Assembly (NCBI GenBank): GCA_019186825.1
Contig: JABARP010000018.1
Coordinates: 64,830 to 128,829 of the forward strand
Length of the DNA: 64,000 nt
From: Pyrinomonadaceae bacterium
GTDB taxonomy: Bacteria > Acidobacteriota > Blastocatellia > Pyrinomonadales > Pyrinomonadaceae
Direction: 5' to 3'
The notes below the pieces were generated by a model. The model was given only the letters and a program-made list of their open reading frames with translations. It had not been told where the DNA came from and did not search any database. Positions 51,945-60,702 of the stretch are shown piece by piece. Position 1 is the first letter of the stretch; every line of letters starts with the position of its first letter. A program made the translations under genes and the position numbers.

Positions 51945-53275
51945 CTCGCTCCCCTTATATCTGCGATGACCTGCTCGATGTCGAGGTCGGCAACGCTCTC
52001 GACACGCGAACAAAGTGACATCAGAAGCTCATCTTGCGCGTTGCCAAGCCGTTTCGCCTCGGCGTACGGCAGATCCTCACGAAAGGTCACCATCGAATAC
52101 TTCGAAAAATAATCGTCGTAAGTTTGTTCGAGCCTCATTTCCAGCTCGCGTTTGCGTTGGAAAACCGGGTCGGAGACCTTGTCGCGCATCTCGTAAAAAT
52201 TCTCGATCGCAAGGTCCTGGATCGCCGCCGCATTCTCCGTCCGCATCGCCTCGAACTCGGGAAATATCCTTTGCCAATCTTCGCCGTGCCGATCGATCAG
52301 GGCGTTGAGCTCGCGCACATCCTCGAACGCGCAATTCATTCCCTGCCCATAGAACGGCACCATTGCGTGGGCCGCATCGCCGAGCAGCAAAACCCGCTCG
52401 CGTGTATTCCACGGCGAGCATCGCAGCGTGCCGAGGCCGCCGACAGGATTCTCAAAAAAATCCTCCGCAAGCGTCGGCATCAGCGGCAAAGCATCCGCAA
52501 ACTCTTCCTCAAAGAACGCGGTCAACGTCGCCGCATCGGTCAGTTTTTCAAACGATGGTTCGTCGCTGCCCGCCGGTGTTTTCTGTGCGAGAAACAGCGT
52601 GCATGTGAAGCTCCCGTCGAGGTTCGGCAACGCGATCATCATAAATTTATGTCGCGGCCAGATATGAAGTGCGTTCCTTTCCAGCAGGAAGCCGCCGTCT
52701 TCAGCGGGCGGAATTACAAGCTCTTTGTAGCCGTGCTCGAGGAAGGCCGAATGCGACTCAAAACCTTTTTCTCGCCGCTCAAGGCTCTGACGTACACCCG
52801 AACCAGCACCATCAGCCGCAAAGACGATGTCCGCCTTCACCGTCCTGCCGGATTCAAAATAGACGGTGCCCGCCGCAACGTCGATGTCCACGCAGCGTTC
52901 GTTGAAATGGATATTCACGCCGCCGTTTGTCTCAGCCGCGGTCATCAACGCCGCGTTCAAACCCGCACGCGAGATCGAGTTGATGTACTCGCCCTTGCGG
53001 CCGCTGTACGGGAGCATTTTCGTCTCACCCGATGGTGTATGGATCATCCGCCCCAGCATCGGGATCGCGGCGTTGAGCATATACTCATCCATCCCGACCT
53101 CGCGCAACGCTGCGATGCCGCGATCCGACAGTGCCATATTGATCGAACGGCCACGCGCGACCTCGCCGACCCGCATATCACCGCGAGATTCGTATACTTC
53201 GACCGCAGTGCTGCGTTTTGCAAGATAACTTGCGAGCAGCGAACCCGCCGGGCCTGCACCGATGATCACGACCAT
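51941..53275 (-). CDS. kmo: Kynurenine 3-monooxygenase
   Basis: Hydroxylates L-kynurenine to 3-hydroxykynurenine with NADPH and O2. The FAD motif is VVIIGAGPAGSLLASYLAKR at the N-terminus. RGRSINMALSDRGIAALREVG and LLLGDAAHAMVPFYGQGMNCAFEDV are KMO landmarks. Length is 444 residues. There is no obvious C-terminal membrane helix; the end is acidic and helical. It follows kynU on the same strand, separated by a palindromic repeat, and overlaps the glycosidase-like gene by ATGA. Confidence 0.94.
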   Translation of the reverse strand: MVVIIGAGPAGSLLASYLAKRSTAVEVYESRGDMRVGEVARGRSINMALSDRGIAALREVGMDEYMLNAAIPMLGRMIHTPSGETKMLPYSGRKGEYINSISRAGLNAALMTAAETNGGVNIHFNERCVDIDVAAGTVYFESGRTVKADIVFAADGAGSGVRQSLERREKGFESHSAFLEHGYKELVIPPAEDGGFLLERNALHIWPRHKFMMIALPNLDGSFTCTLFLAQKTPAGSDEPSFEKLTDAATLTAFFEEEFADALPLMPTLAEDFFENPVGGLGTLRCSPWNTRERVLLLGDAAHAMVPFYGQGMNCAFEDVRELNALIDRHGEDWQRIFPEFEAMRTENAAAIQDLAIENFYEMRDKVSDPVFQRKRELEMRLEQTYDDYFSKYSMVTFREDLPYAEAKRLGNAQDELLMSLCSRVESVADLDIEQVIADIRGAR

Positions 53276-53293
53276 AAGCTAAATACCGGTTTT

Positions 53294-53412
53294 AACCACA
53301 GAGGACACAGAGGCCACAGAGAACGAAAAAGAAAAAAACTATGAAGGCGATCATTCCGGCTGATCCAACAACTCCTTATCTATTCTCTGTGCCCTCTGTG
53401 ATCTCTGTGGTT
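53294..53412. repeat. Inverted repeat of CACAGAG units between kynU and kmo
   Basis: Each 30-bp arm (53294-53323 and 53383-53412) carries three CACAGAG heptads with a 9-bp period; the arms match at 27 of 30 positions in inverted orientation. The right arm includes the kynU stop codon. Between them lies a ~59-bp spacer. It could fold into a hairpin in the kynU-kmo mRNA. Confidence 0.75.
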
Positions 53413-54682
53413 AGATCTTCAGACAGCTCTCCAAGATCTCCGCGAACCGTCTCACATCCTCAAATGAATTGTACAACGGCACCGGAGCAACGCGGATCAC
53501 ATCCGGCTCACGCCAATCGGCAACGACGCCGCGTTCCGTGATAGCGTCAAAAAGGCCCTTGTCGGCGTCCTTCACGCGGATGGAAAGCTGGCAGCCGCGG
53601 TCTGCGGGCGCAGAAGGCGTGATGACAGAAATGCGTTCGTTCTCGATCCCGCTGAGCAGAGACTCCAGATAGCCTGTAAGCCGCTCGGACTTCTTCCGCA
53701 GTCGGTCCATCCCGGCCTCGTCAAAGATATCGAGCGAAGCTCGCAACGCCGCCATTTGAAAGATCGGCGGATTTGATATCTGCCAGCCTTCAGCACCGGC
53801 GAGCGGCACAAAATCCGGCCCCATCAGGAACCGCGTCTCTTTGTCGTGTCCCCACCAGCCCGCAAAGCGTGGCAGCGTGAAGTCGCGTGCGTGACGCTCG
53901 TGGACGAATACTCCGGCGATGCCACCAGGCCCCGCGTTCAGGTACTTGTATGAACACCAGACGGCAAAATCCACATCCCACTCGTGCAGTCGAAGCTCGA
54001 GATTGCCCGCCGCATGTGCGAGGTCAAAGCCGACGACCGAGCCAACGCCATGCCCCGCACGTGTGATCGCCTCCATATCGAACGCCTGCCCGGTGTAGTA
54101 ATTGACGCCTCCGAGCAGCACGAGAGCGAGTTCGTCGCACGCGCGCTCGATCGCCTCAACGATGTCCGCGGTTCGGAGCGTCGCTTCTCCCTCACGCGGC
54201 TCAAGCTCGATCAGGTCGCCGTCATTCGGCCGCTGCCCGTGAAACTTCATCTGCGACTCGATCGCATATCTGTCGGACGCGAACGCTCCCTTCTCGATAA
54301 TGATCTTTCGCCTTTCGCCGTCCGGCCGATAGAACGACACCAGCATCAGGTGGAGGTTCACCGTGAGCGAATTCATCACAACTGTCTCGATCGGCTTTGC
54401 ACCGACGACGCGTGCCATCTTTTCGGTCAGGAATTCGTGATACGGGAGCCACGGATGAGCCGCGTGAAGGTGGCCTTCGACCGCGAGGCGTGCCCAATCG
54501 TCGAGCTCCGCCTCGATATACGAGCGTGTGCTCTTCGGCTGGAGCCCAAGCGAATTACCCGTGAAATAGATCGATTCGCTCCCGTCCGCAGCCTTTGGTA
54601 TCAAGAACCGCTCGCGAAAATGCCTTAGCTCGTCCGCCTCGTCGAGCTCGGCCGCGGCGTTTGACGTGTGATCTGGATTCAT
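53411..54682 (-). CDS. kynU: Kynureninase
   Basis: A PLP enzyme that cleaves 3-hydroxykynurenine to 3-hydroxyanthranilate and alanine. FTGNSLGLQPKS near residue 41 is the family N-terminal motif. DLAHAAGNLELRLHEWDVDFAVWCSYKYLNAGPGGIAG holds the PLP-binding Lys in SYKYLN. The C-terminal domain is intact, and 423 residues is normal. It is the first gene of a kynU-kmo-glycosidase run and is divergent from the decarboxylase gene. Confidence 0.95.
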   Translation of the reverse strand: MNPDHTSNAAAELDEADELRHFRERFLIPKAADGSESIYFTGNSLGLQPKSTRSYIEAELDDWARLAVEGHLHAAHPWLPYHEFLTEKMARVVGAKPIETVVMNSLTVNLHLMLVSFYRPDGERRKIIIEKGAFASDRYAIESQMKFHGQRPNDGDLIELEPREGEATLRTADIVEAIERACDELALVLLGGVNYYTGQAFDMEAITRAGHGVGSVVGFDLAHAAGNLELRLHEWDVDFAVWCSYKYLNAGPGGIAGVFVHERHARDFTLPRFAGWWGHDKETRFLMGPDFVPLAGAEGWQISNPPIFQMAALRASLDIFDEAGMDRLRKKSERLTGYLESLLSGIENERISVITPSAPADRGCQLSIRVKDADKGLFDAITERGVVADWREPDVIRVAPVPLYNSFEDVRRFAEILESCLKI

Positions 54683-54761
54683 TTCTTTGTTACGCTCAGA
54701 CTAATGTAATAGAAAACGCTTGATTATAAAAATATGACAATGCCGTAAGGGCAAATTTCGC

Positions 54762-54767
54762 TATACT
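54762..54767 (+). promoter_or_regulatory. -10 box, probably leaderless promoter of the decarboxylase
   Basis: TATACT ends 8 nt before the ATG at 54776, with no Shine-Dalgarno sequence between. The expected start of transcription falls on the start codon. Confidence 0.55.
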
Positions 54768-54775
54768 TTAGCCGT

Positions 54776-56146
54776 ATGCACAACATCGATATCGAGGTCG
54801 TCGAGATGTCGCTCGACATTATCAAGTACGCGATCGGCCGCGTGACCAGCACAACGCCGAAGCTCGGCTTTCCTAAAAGCGAGGCGGAGCTAGACAAGCT
54901 TGCCGGCGAGACGATAACCGCGAAAGGTATCGGCGGCGAGACCGCGTTCAAGATCTTTCGCGACGTGCTGCTCGAATCAAGCGTTTCGATCGACCATCCG
55001 CGACACCTCGCGTTCATACCAGCGTCGCCGACTCGTGCGGGCATTATGTTCGACCTCGTCACGGCGGCATCTAGCATCCACGGTGCCTACTGGATGGAAG
55101 GCGCCGGCGGCATCTGGGCCGAGAATCAGGCGATGAAGTGGCTCGTCTCGCTCACCGGCCTGCCCGAAGGTGCGTTCGGCGTCTTTACAAGCGGCGGCAC
55201 GACCGCAAATCTCTCGGCCATCGTCGCTGCACGCGGTGCCTGGCGTGATAAGAACCCTGCGAATGAGCGCACTCGCGGGCTGATCATCACATCCGCCGGA
55301 GCACACTCTTCGCTCAAAAGTATGGCAAAGGTCATCGACGCCGATATGATCTCGATCGAGATCGACGATCGTTTCGAGGCCGAGCATCTCGCGGAAGCCC
55401 TCGCTTCGCTCTCTGCGGAAGATCGAGCAAGGACATTCGCCGTTATCGCGACCGCAGGAACAACGAATTCCGGCGTGGTCGATGACTTGAAAGGGCTTGG
55501 AAAGATCGCTAACGAGAACGATCTCTGGTTTCACATCGACGCTGCCTACGGCGGAGGTGCGCTCGCGGCTCCGTCTGTACGGCATATGTTCGACGGGATC
55601 GAGCTTGCTGACAGTATCACCATCGATCCGCACAAGTGGTTCTTCTCGCCGTATGACTGCGGAGCCGTCATTTACCGCAACCCGGAGCAGGCGAAAAGCG
55701 TGCATTCACAGGCCGCCGCGTACCTTGAGATAGCGAAGGGCGAGACGGCCGGCTTCAATCCGGCGGACTATCAGATACAGTTGACGAGGCGTCTACGCGG
55801 CCTGCCGCTGTGGTTTTCGCTGGCGATGCACGGCACAGATCGGTACACGCAGGCGATCGAACGCGGGATCGAACTCGCTCAGATCGCCGGCCGCATCATC
55901 ACCGAGACCCCGCACGTCGAACTCATCCGCGCGCCGAGCCTGTCGTGCGTGCTTTTCCGCCGCATAGGCTGGTCACCGCAGGAGTACACCGACTGGACCT
56001 ATCGAAATCACAAGAGCGGCTACGCACTCATCACCCCGACCAAGTGGCACACACGAAGCGGTAATGAAACCGTTGCACGCTTTTGCTTCATCAACCCTGA
56101 CACGACCGAGGACGACATTCTCGGCATCCTCGCAACGATGGAATAG
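54776..56146 (+). CDS. Aromatic-L-amino-acid/PLP-dependent group II decarboxylase
   Basis: A type II PLP decarboxylase of 456 residues. It has VFTSGGTTANLSAIVAAR, WFHIDAAYGGGALAAPS, and SITIDPHKWFFSPYDCGAVIYR with the PLP Lys in DPHKW. The substrate may be tryptophan, 5-hydroxytryptophan, tyrosine or kynurenine-type amino acids; specificity is not readable. It diverges from kynU by ~90 bp. Confidence 0.88.
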   Translation: MHNIDIEVVEMSLDIIKYAIGRVTSTTPKLGFPKSEAELDKLAGETITAKGIGGETAFKIFRDVLLESSVSIDHPRHLAFIPASPTRAGIMFDLVTAASSIHGAYWMEGAGGIWAENQAMKWLVSLTGLPEGAFGVFTSGGTTANLSAIVAARGAWRDKNPANERTRGLIITSAGAHSSLKSMAKVIDADMISIEIDDRFEAEHLAEALASLSAEDRARTFAVIATAGTTNSGVVDDLKGLGKIANENDLWFHIDAAYGGGALAAPSVRHMFDGIELADSITIDPHKWFFSPYDCGAVIYRNPEQAKSVHSQAAAYLEIAKGETAGFNPADYQIQLTRRLRGLPLWFSLAMHGTDRYTQAIERGIELAQIAGRIITETPHVELIRAPSLSCVLFRRIGWSPQEYTDWTYRNHKSGYALITPTKWHTRSGNETVARFCFINPDTTEDDILGILATME

Positions 56147-56151
56147 ATTTA

Positions 56152-56553
56152 TCAGTTCGGATTGCAGACGATCAATTCCACACCATAGTCCGCAAGTCGA
56201 TCGTCTGAGGTCATCAAAGGCAGGCCGATCCGTTTTGCCTGGGCAACGAGCAGACGGTCGAACGGATCTCGATGATCTTTGATCTCTGGAAGCTGCGTGA
56301 CAGCGTAAGTATCTTCAAATCTTATTGGAAGTCGTTCTAGCCCACCGACATTGATCAAGCTCTCTATCATTTTTTCGGGGGGTGCGGGTAGAGTGAGCCG
56401 ACCCTTTGCCCATTTAATAGAGATCTCCCACGCACTGACCGCCGATAAGAAGATCGTGTCCGACGCACGAATCAACTCCTTATCGCGTGCGGTTAGTCCG
56501 CGCTCGACACCTGCAGCCCAGAGAAAAACATTAGTGTCGATCAGGAGTCTCAC
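56152..56553 (-). CDS. VapC-like PIN-domain toxin
   Basis: A 133-residue PIN ribonuclease. The active-site acids are LLIDTNVFLW (Asp 5), AVSAWEIS (Glu), DHRDPFDRLLVAQA (Asp) and MTSDDRLA (Asp). The size is normal for VapC. It overlaps the upstream antitoxin gene by 4 nt (ATGA). It belongs to the type II toxin-antitoxin group and may cut tRNA. Confidence 0.9.
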   Translation of the reverse strand: MRLLIDTNVFLWAAGVERGLTARDKELIRASDTIFLSAVSAWEISIKWAKGRLTLPAPPEKMIESLINVGGLERLPIRFEDTYAVTQLPEIKDHRDPFDRLLVAQAKRIGLPLMTSDDRLADYGVELIVCNPN

Positions 56554-56768
56554 GAATACTCCTCGAACTCTTCGAGCGGGTCGTCAAAGTTGTCGTGGAT
56601 CTTGATCTTTCCGGCATACATACCGATCCAGTCCCGCTTCTTTTTGCGAATAGGGGTGAGCCGGACCATCTCTTCGCCGTTCCGGGTGATGACGACATCC
56701 TCTCCATCGCACGCAAGGTCGATCATCCTGCTCAGTTTTGATTTTGCGTCGTAAACACCAACTTTCAT
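56550..56768 (-). CDS. Phd/VapB-like antitoxin
   Basis: A 72-residue Phd/YefM-family antitoxin: KVGVYDAKSKLSRMIDLACDGEDVVITRNGEEMVRLTPI is the DNA-binding/dimer fold, and the acidic tail (IHDNFDDPLEEFEEYS) should wrap around the toxin. It is coupled to the PIN toxin downstream. A palindromic operator lies 23 bp upstream of its ATG. Confidence 0.9.
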   Translation of the reverse strand: MKVGVYDAKSKLSRMIDLACDGEDVVITRNGEEMVRLTPIRKKKRDWIGMYAGKIKIHDNFDDPLEEFEEYS

Positions 56769-56790
56769 CAGGATTAGAATAATCTAGTCA

Positions 56791-56832
56791 GACTAGCTAG
56801 TCAAGCATAAATCCCAATAGTGCTTGACTAGC
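56791..56832. promoter_or_regulatory. Probable toxin-antitoxin operator
   Basis: GACTAGCTAGTC at 56791-56802 is a perfect 12-bp palindrome. GCTAGTCAAGCA (56796-56807) and TGCTTGACTAGC (56821-56832) form a perfect 12-bp inverted repeat around a 13-nt loop. These lie just upstream of the Phd-like antitoxin and fit autoregulation by the antitoxin. Confidence 0.7.
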
Positions 56833-56862
56833 CGTCACAGCCCTTCGAAGGCTATCGCCGGG

Positions 56863-57873
56863 TTATTGGAAACTAGCTTTATTCAGATCCAGCCAGTTGA
56901 GGGCGGCTCCGTGAAGCAGCATTTCCTTGACCTCGTCATCGAAACCGAGCGATTCGATCAGGCTTCCTGGCACTTCCTCTCCAAGCGGGAAAGGATAATC
57001 GGTACCGAGTGCGATCTGGTCCGAGCCGACGAGTGAGATCAGGAACTCGAGCTTTGAGCGTTCGTGGACAAGCGAATCGAAATACATTCGGCTGAGGTAC
57101 TTTCGCGGGCTGTGAGCGTTATCGACCGCGCATAGATCGGGCCGTACGTTGAAACCGTGTTCGATGCGGCCGAGCGTCGCCGGGAACGAACCGCCGCCGT
57201 GCGCGAACAATATCCGTAAGCGAGGCAATCTTTCGAGCACTCCCGAAAATATCAGTGAACAGATCGCACGCGAAGATTCCGCCGGCATGCCGACGAGCCA
57301 CGGCAGCCAATATTTCTGCATATCCGCCTGACCCATCATCTCCCACGGATGAACAAAGACGGCCATCCCAAGTTCTTCACACGCAGCAAAAATATCGAAG
57401 AACTGCGGCTCGCTCAGATTGAGCTGGTTGACGTTCGTTCCGATCTCGACGCCCGCGAAACCGTTCTTCTTGCAGCGTTCAAGCTCTTTCAACGCGAGTT
57501 CCGGGGCCTGCATCGGCAATGTTGCGAGGCCGACAAAACGCTTCGGATGGCGCGCGACATGATCTGCGATGTCGTCATTCAGGAATCTTGCGACTGTCGC
57601 TCCGTCCTCAGGTTTTGCCCAGTAGCTGAACATTACCGGAACCGTCGAGAGCACCTGTACATCAACTCCGTGCCGGTCCATCTCGGCAATACGTGAGTCG
57701 GGCGACCAGCAATTATCCTGGATCTCGCGAAAGCGATGGCCATCGTCGCGCATCATCGTCGCCGAGCACGGGTCGATATGATCGAGCCGAATAAAGCCAC
57801 CGTAGCCGAACTCGTCACTCCAGCGTGGGATCTCCCTCGGCAAAATGTGTGTGTGAACGTCGATCTTTAGCAC
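56863..57873 (-). CDS. 2-amino-3-carboxymuconate 6-semialdehyde decarboxylase (ACMSD)
   Basis: An amidohydrolase-superfamily decarboxylase that diverts ACMS from quinolinate. Metal motif [13 protein letters not shown] at the N-terminus, [41 protein letters not shown] and [11 protein letters not shown] match ACMSD. Length 336 is normal. The start is GTG at 57873, with CAGAAT 6 nt upstream, suggesting a leaderless message. It lies between a toxin-antitoxin pair and the S15-type gene. Confidence 0.92.
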   Translation of the reverse strand: MLKIDVHTHILPREIPRWSDEFGYGGFIRLDHIDPCSATMMRDDGHRFREIQDNCWSPDSRIAEMDRHGVDVQVLSTVPVMFSYWAKPEDGATVARFLNDDIADHVARHPKRFVGLATLPMQAPELALKELERCKKNGFAGVEIGTNVNQLNLSEPQFFDIFAACEELGMAVFVHPWEMMGQADMQKYWLPWLVGMPAESSRAICSLIFSGVLERLPRLRILFAHGGGSFPATLGRIEHGFNVRPDLCAVDNAHSPRKYLSRMYFDSLVHERSKLEFLISLVGSDQIALGTDYPFPLGEEVPGSLIESLGFDDEVKEMLLHGAALNWLDLNKASFQ

Positions 57874-58050
57874 GCTCTTATTCTGTCATTTGTCTGCCTT
57901 CTAAAAAAGTCCGCCGCCGATCGCGGTTTACAAAAGTTTACGTTTTTGCGGCAGCGTTTCCGCCGTCGTGCATAGAATTGTGCTCCGGCAAGCGTTAATA
58001 TTGAGTTTCACTTTCGACAATTTATTTTCTTCAGAGACAAGGAGGTTTTT

Positions 58051-60000
58051 ATGCGAGGAACATTCATCCGTCTGGCCTTTTCGGTCGTCGCAGTGGCGAT
58101 GTTGGCATCAGGCGTACTCAGCCAACCGCGCCAAGCGCCCGACCCGGAGCTGATCGCGAAACGAAATGCGATCGAGGCAGAACTCAATTCTATCGCCGTC
58201 GTTGACCGTAAGGTGATGGTGCCGATGCGTGACGGCAAGCGGATGCAGGCAGACATCTACAGGCCGAAAGATACATCAAAGACATACCCGATCATCTTCT
58301 CGCGGACGCCGTACAACTTTAACTGGTGGGACGTTCGCCTCGGTGCTCCACGCGATATGACGACGATCCTCGATGCCGTTAAACGCGGCTATGCCTTCGT
58401 CGTGATGAATGAACGCGGACACTTTTTCTCGGAAGGAAATTACGACATTCTTGGGCCACCGCTTACCGACGGAGTCGATGCCATCAACTGGCTGACCTCG
58501 CAAGCGTGGTCGAACAAGAAGCTCGGCACGATCGGTTGCTCATCGACGGCCGAATGGCAAATGGCGGTCGCGGCTCAGGGTGCACCGGGCTTTACGACCT
58601 TCATTCCGCAGGGTTTTGGTGCGGGCGTTGGACGCGTCGGGCCGTATTACGAGCAGGGCAATTGGTATCGCGGCGGCGCGGTGCAGATGCTTTTCATCGC
58701 GTGGCTCTATGGCGAGCAGAATCAGGTTCGGCCGATGTTCCCTGCAAACACTTCGCAAGAGGACCTGGTCCGCGCATCGAAATCCTTTGACCTTGCACAG
58801 CAGCTCCCGCGCGTTGATTGGTCAAAGGCGCTTCGCCACTTACCGGTGATGGACATCATCAAGTCGGTTGACGGCCCGCACGGCATCTTCGCCGATGAAA
58901 TGCCGAACACGACCGGCGGAGCAATGATAAAGCGTACCCCGAACGATCCCGCGTGGTACAAGGGAGGCCTTTTCCACGACAATATGAGGATCAACATCCC
59001 GGGCTTCTGGTTTATGTCGTGGTATGACGTTTCGGTCGGGCCGAATCTTGCGGCATACAACCATGTTCGTCGAACCGCGAGCCCCGACATTGCCGATAAA
59101 CAATACGCCGTCATCGCCCCGACGCTTCATTGCTCGTACACGCGTGCGACCGAGGACACCGTTGTCGGCGAACGCCACATGGGCGACGCACGCCTCAACT
59201 ACAGCAAGATGACGTACGATTGGTTCGATCATTTCTTGAAGGGCGAGGACAATGGCATCCTGAAGATGCCAAAGGTGCAGTACTACACGATGGGCTCGAA
59301 CAAGTGGCAGTCTTCCGACACTTGGCCGCCGCGTGGAGCTCAACCGATGACCTTCTATCTGTCGAGCGAGGGCAAGGCGAACACGCGTAACGGCGACGGC
59401 AAACTCGTTTCGATTCCGCCTGCCGCAGATAAACCGGATTCATTCACCTACGACCCGATGAATCCCGTGCCTTCTTTCGGCGGCAACGTCTGCTGCACTG
59501 GCAACGCCGTCCAGGGCGGATCTTTCGACCAGAGCAAGATGGAAGAACGCGACGACATCCTCGTCTATTCCACCGAACCGCTCACCGAAGGCATCGAGCT
59601 GAGCGGCCCGATCACCGTCTCGCTCTACGTCTCTTCGGACGCTAAGGACACGGACTTCACCGTAAAGCTCATCGATGTCGATGAGAACGGCAAAGCGTGG
59701 AATCTCGACGAGACGATCCAGCGTATGCGTTACCGCGACGGTTACGACAAACCGCTCGTGTGGATGGAACCGAACAAGGTCTATAAGGTGACGTTCCAGC
59801 CGATGACCACAAGCAACTATTTTGCTCCGGGCCATCGTATCCGCATCGAGATCTCGTCAAGCAACTTCCCTCGCTTTGACCGAAATATGAACACGGGCGG
59901 GAACAACTACGACGAAGTAAAAGGCGTCATCGCCCGCAACTCCGTCCACCACTCCAAACAATACCCCGCGACCGTCACGATCACGGTCGTAAAGCGGTAA
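58051..60000 (+). CDS. Secreted CocE/NonD (S15-type) hydrolase
   Basis: A signal peptide ([17 protein letters not shown]) precedes an alpha/beta-hydrolase with X-Pro dipeptidyl-peptidase S15 N-terminal features ([28 protein letters not shown]) and the C-terminal beta-jelly-roll ([27 protein letters not shown]). The nucleophile elbow reads [11 protein letters not shown], a variant of GxSYxG. At 649 residues it matches the CocE group of esterases or acylaminoacyl peptidases. AAGGAGG lies 6 nt upstream of the ATG. Confidence 0.88.
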   Translation: MRGTFIRLAFSVVAVAMLASGVLSQPRQAPDPELIAKRNAIEAELNSIAVVDRKVMVPMRDGKRMQADIYRPKDTSKTYPIIFSRTPYNFNWWDVRLGAPRDMTTILDAVKRGYAFVVMNERGHFFSEGNYDILGPPLTDGVDAINWLTSQAWSNKKLGTIGCSSTAEWQMAVAAQGAPGFTTFIPQGFGAGVGRVGPYYEQGNWYRGGAVQMLFIAWLYGEQNQVRPMFPANTSQEDLVRASKSFDLAQQLPRVDWSKALRHLPVMDIIKSVDGPHGIFADEMPNTTGGAMIKRTPNDPAWYKGGLFHDNMRINIPGFWFMSWYDVSVGPNLAAYNHVRRTASPDIADKQYAVIAPTLHCSYTRATEDTVVGERHMGDARLNYSKMTYDWFDHFLKGEDNGILKMPKVQYYTMGSNKWQSSDTWPPRGAQPMTFYLSSEGKANTRNGDGKLVSIPPAADKPDSFTYDPMNPVPSFGGNVCCTGNAVQGGSFDQSKMEERDDILVYSTEPLTEGIELSGPITVSLYVSSDAKDTDFTVKLIDVDENGKAWNLDETIQRMRYRDGYDKPLVWMEPNKVYKVTFQPMTTSNYFAPGHRIRIEISSSNFPRFDRNMNTGGNNYDEVKGVIARNSVHHSKQYPATVTITVVKR

Positions 60001-60010
60001 GCCATGAGAT

Positions 60011-60049
60011 AGAGGGTGTCTGAACTTTTAGTCACTCCGGACACCCTCT
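60011..60049 (+). terminator. Hairpin terminator after the S15-type gene
   Basis: AGAGGGTGTC pairs with GACACCCTCT over 10 bp around a 19-nt loop, followed by TCTTC. It sits between converging genes and may serve both; the T-run is short. Confidence 0.6.
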
Positions 60050-60076
60050 TCTTCAATGCTCGACGATCGAATCGGT

Positions 60077-60400
60077 TTACACCGTTTCCAATTTCGCTTT
60101 GAGGCGTTTGAGGGTCTTTTTGTCGCGAAGCAACCTTTCGATCGGATCGCGATCTTCGGTATTCTTGATCGATTCGCGCAAGGTTTGATTTATCAAGGTC
60201 TGATAGCCGACGTGCGACCTGGCGGCCGCCAATTTGAAATGCTCGATCACTTCTGGGTCAAGCATAATGGTAATGCGGTTCTTGTTCGCTTTCACCACCG
60301 CATCAACGAACGAGGGGCGACTGATGCGCCGCAAACCTCGCTTTGCGGCCTCTTTCGACGTGGAAAGATATTCGTAGTCTTTACCTTTTGTAGTTTTCAT
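60077..60400 (-). CDS. brnA: BrnA-type antitoxin
   Basis: A 107-residue protein with the BrnA fold: FVDAVVKANKNRITIMLDPEVIEHFKLAAARSHVGYQTLINQTLRES is the ribbon-helix-helix-like DNA-binding part. The tail is basic. It overlaps the end of the brnT gene by 20 nt, the usual toxin-antitoxin order. It should repress its operon and neutralise BrnT. Confidence 0.85.
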   Translation of the reverse strand: MKTTKGKDYEYLSTSKEAAKRGLRRISRPSFVDAVVKANKNRITIMLDPEVIEHFKLAAARSHVGYQTLINQTLRESIKNTEDRDPIERLLRDKKTLKRLKAKLETV

Positions 60401-60661
60401 ACTCCTTTATTGCCCATTCTTCTGCTCGCCACGCGGTGATCAAGCGGATCCCGCCGTCATTGTAAGTGAAAGTTACATATAGAAGCCCGTACCTTGACGA
60501 AAGACCGATCAGATTTAATCGTATTTCCTCATCGCTCGAATGGGCCTCGTCTTCAAAATAGACACCAAACGGATCTTCAAAAATACATCCAATATCAACG
60601 CGAGATCCACCCCGTGGGTTTCGATGACCTTTTCCCGCTTCGCGTCATCCCATACGAACAT
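60381..60661 (-). pseudogene. brnT: BrnT-type toxin with a frameshift
   Basis: The first part starts at ATG 60661 and reads FVWDDAKREKVIETHGVDLAL, the BrnT N-terminus. After the T5 run (60579-60583 on the plus strand as A5) the frame changes and continues EDPFGVYFEDEAHSSDEE, RLNLIGLSSRYGLLYVTFTYND and RLITAWRAEEW, all classical BrnT. Adding one T gives a normal 93-residue BrnT. Either the toxin is dead, or the base is missing from the sequence. The in-frame remainder alone would not be toxic. Confidence 0.75.
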
Positions 60662-60686
60662 ATGTTATATGTATGTTATATGCATG
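60661..60686. promoter_or_regulatory. Tandem 11-bp repeat at the brnTA start, likely operator
   Basis: TATGTTATATG occurs twice head to tail (60661-60671, 60672-60682), then GCATG. On the minus strand it resembles an AT-rich -10 region overlapping the brnT ATG. Autoregulation by BrnA is the expected function. Confidence 0.5.
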
Positions 60687-60702
60687 TCAATCGTGATCTG
60701 TC

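Noticed and set aside
52034..53344. Long plus-strand open frame opposite kmo
   Set aside because: Antisense shadow of kmo: Arg/His-rich, no recognisable motif, no ribosome-binding site.
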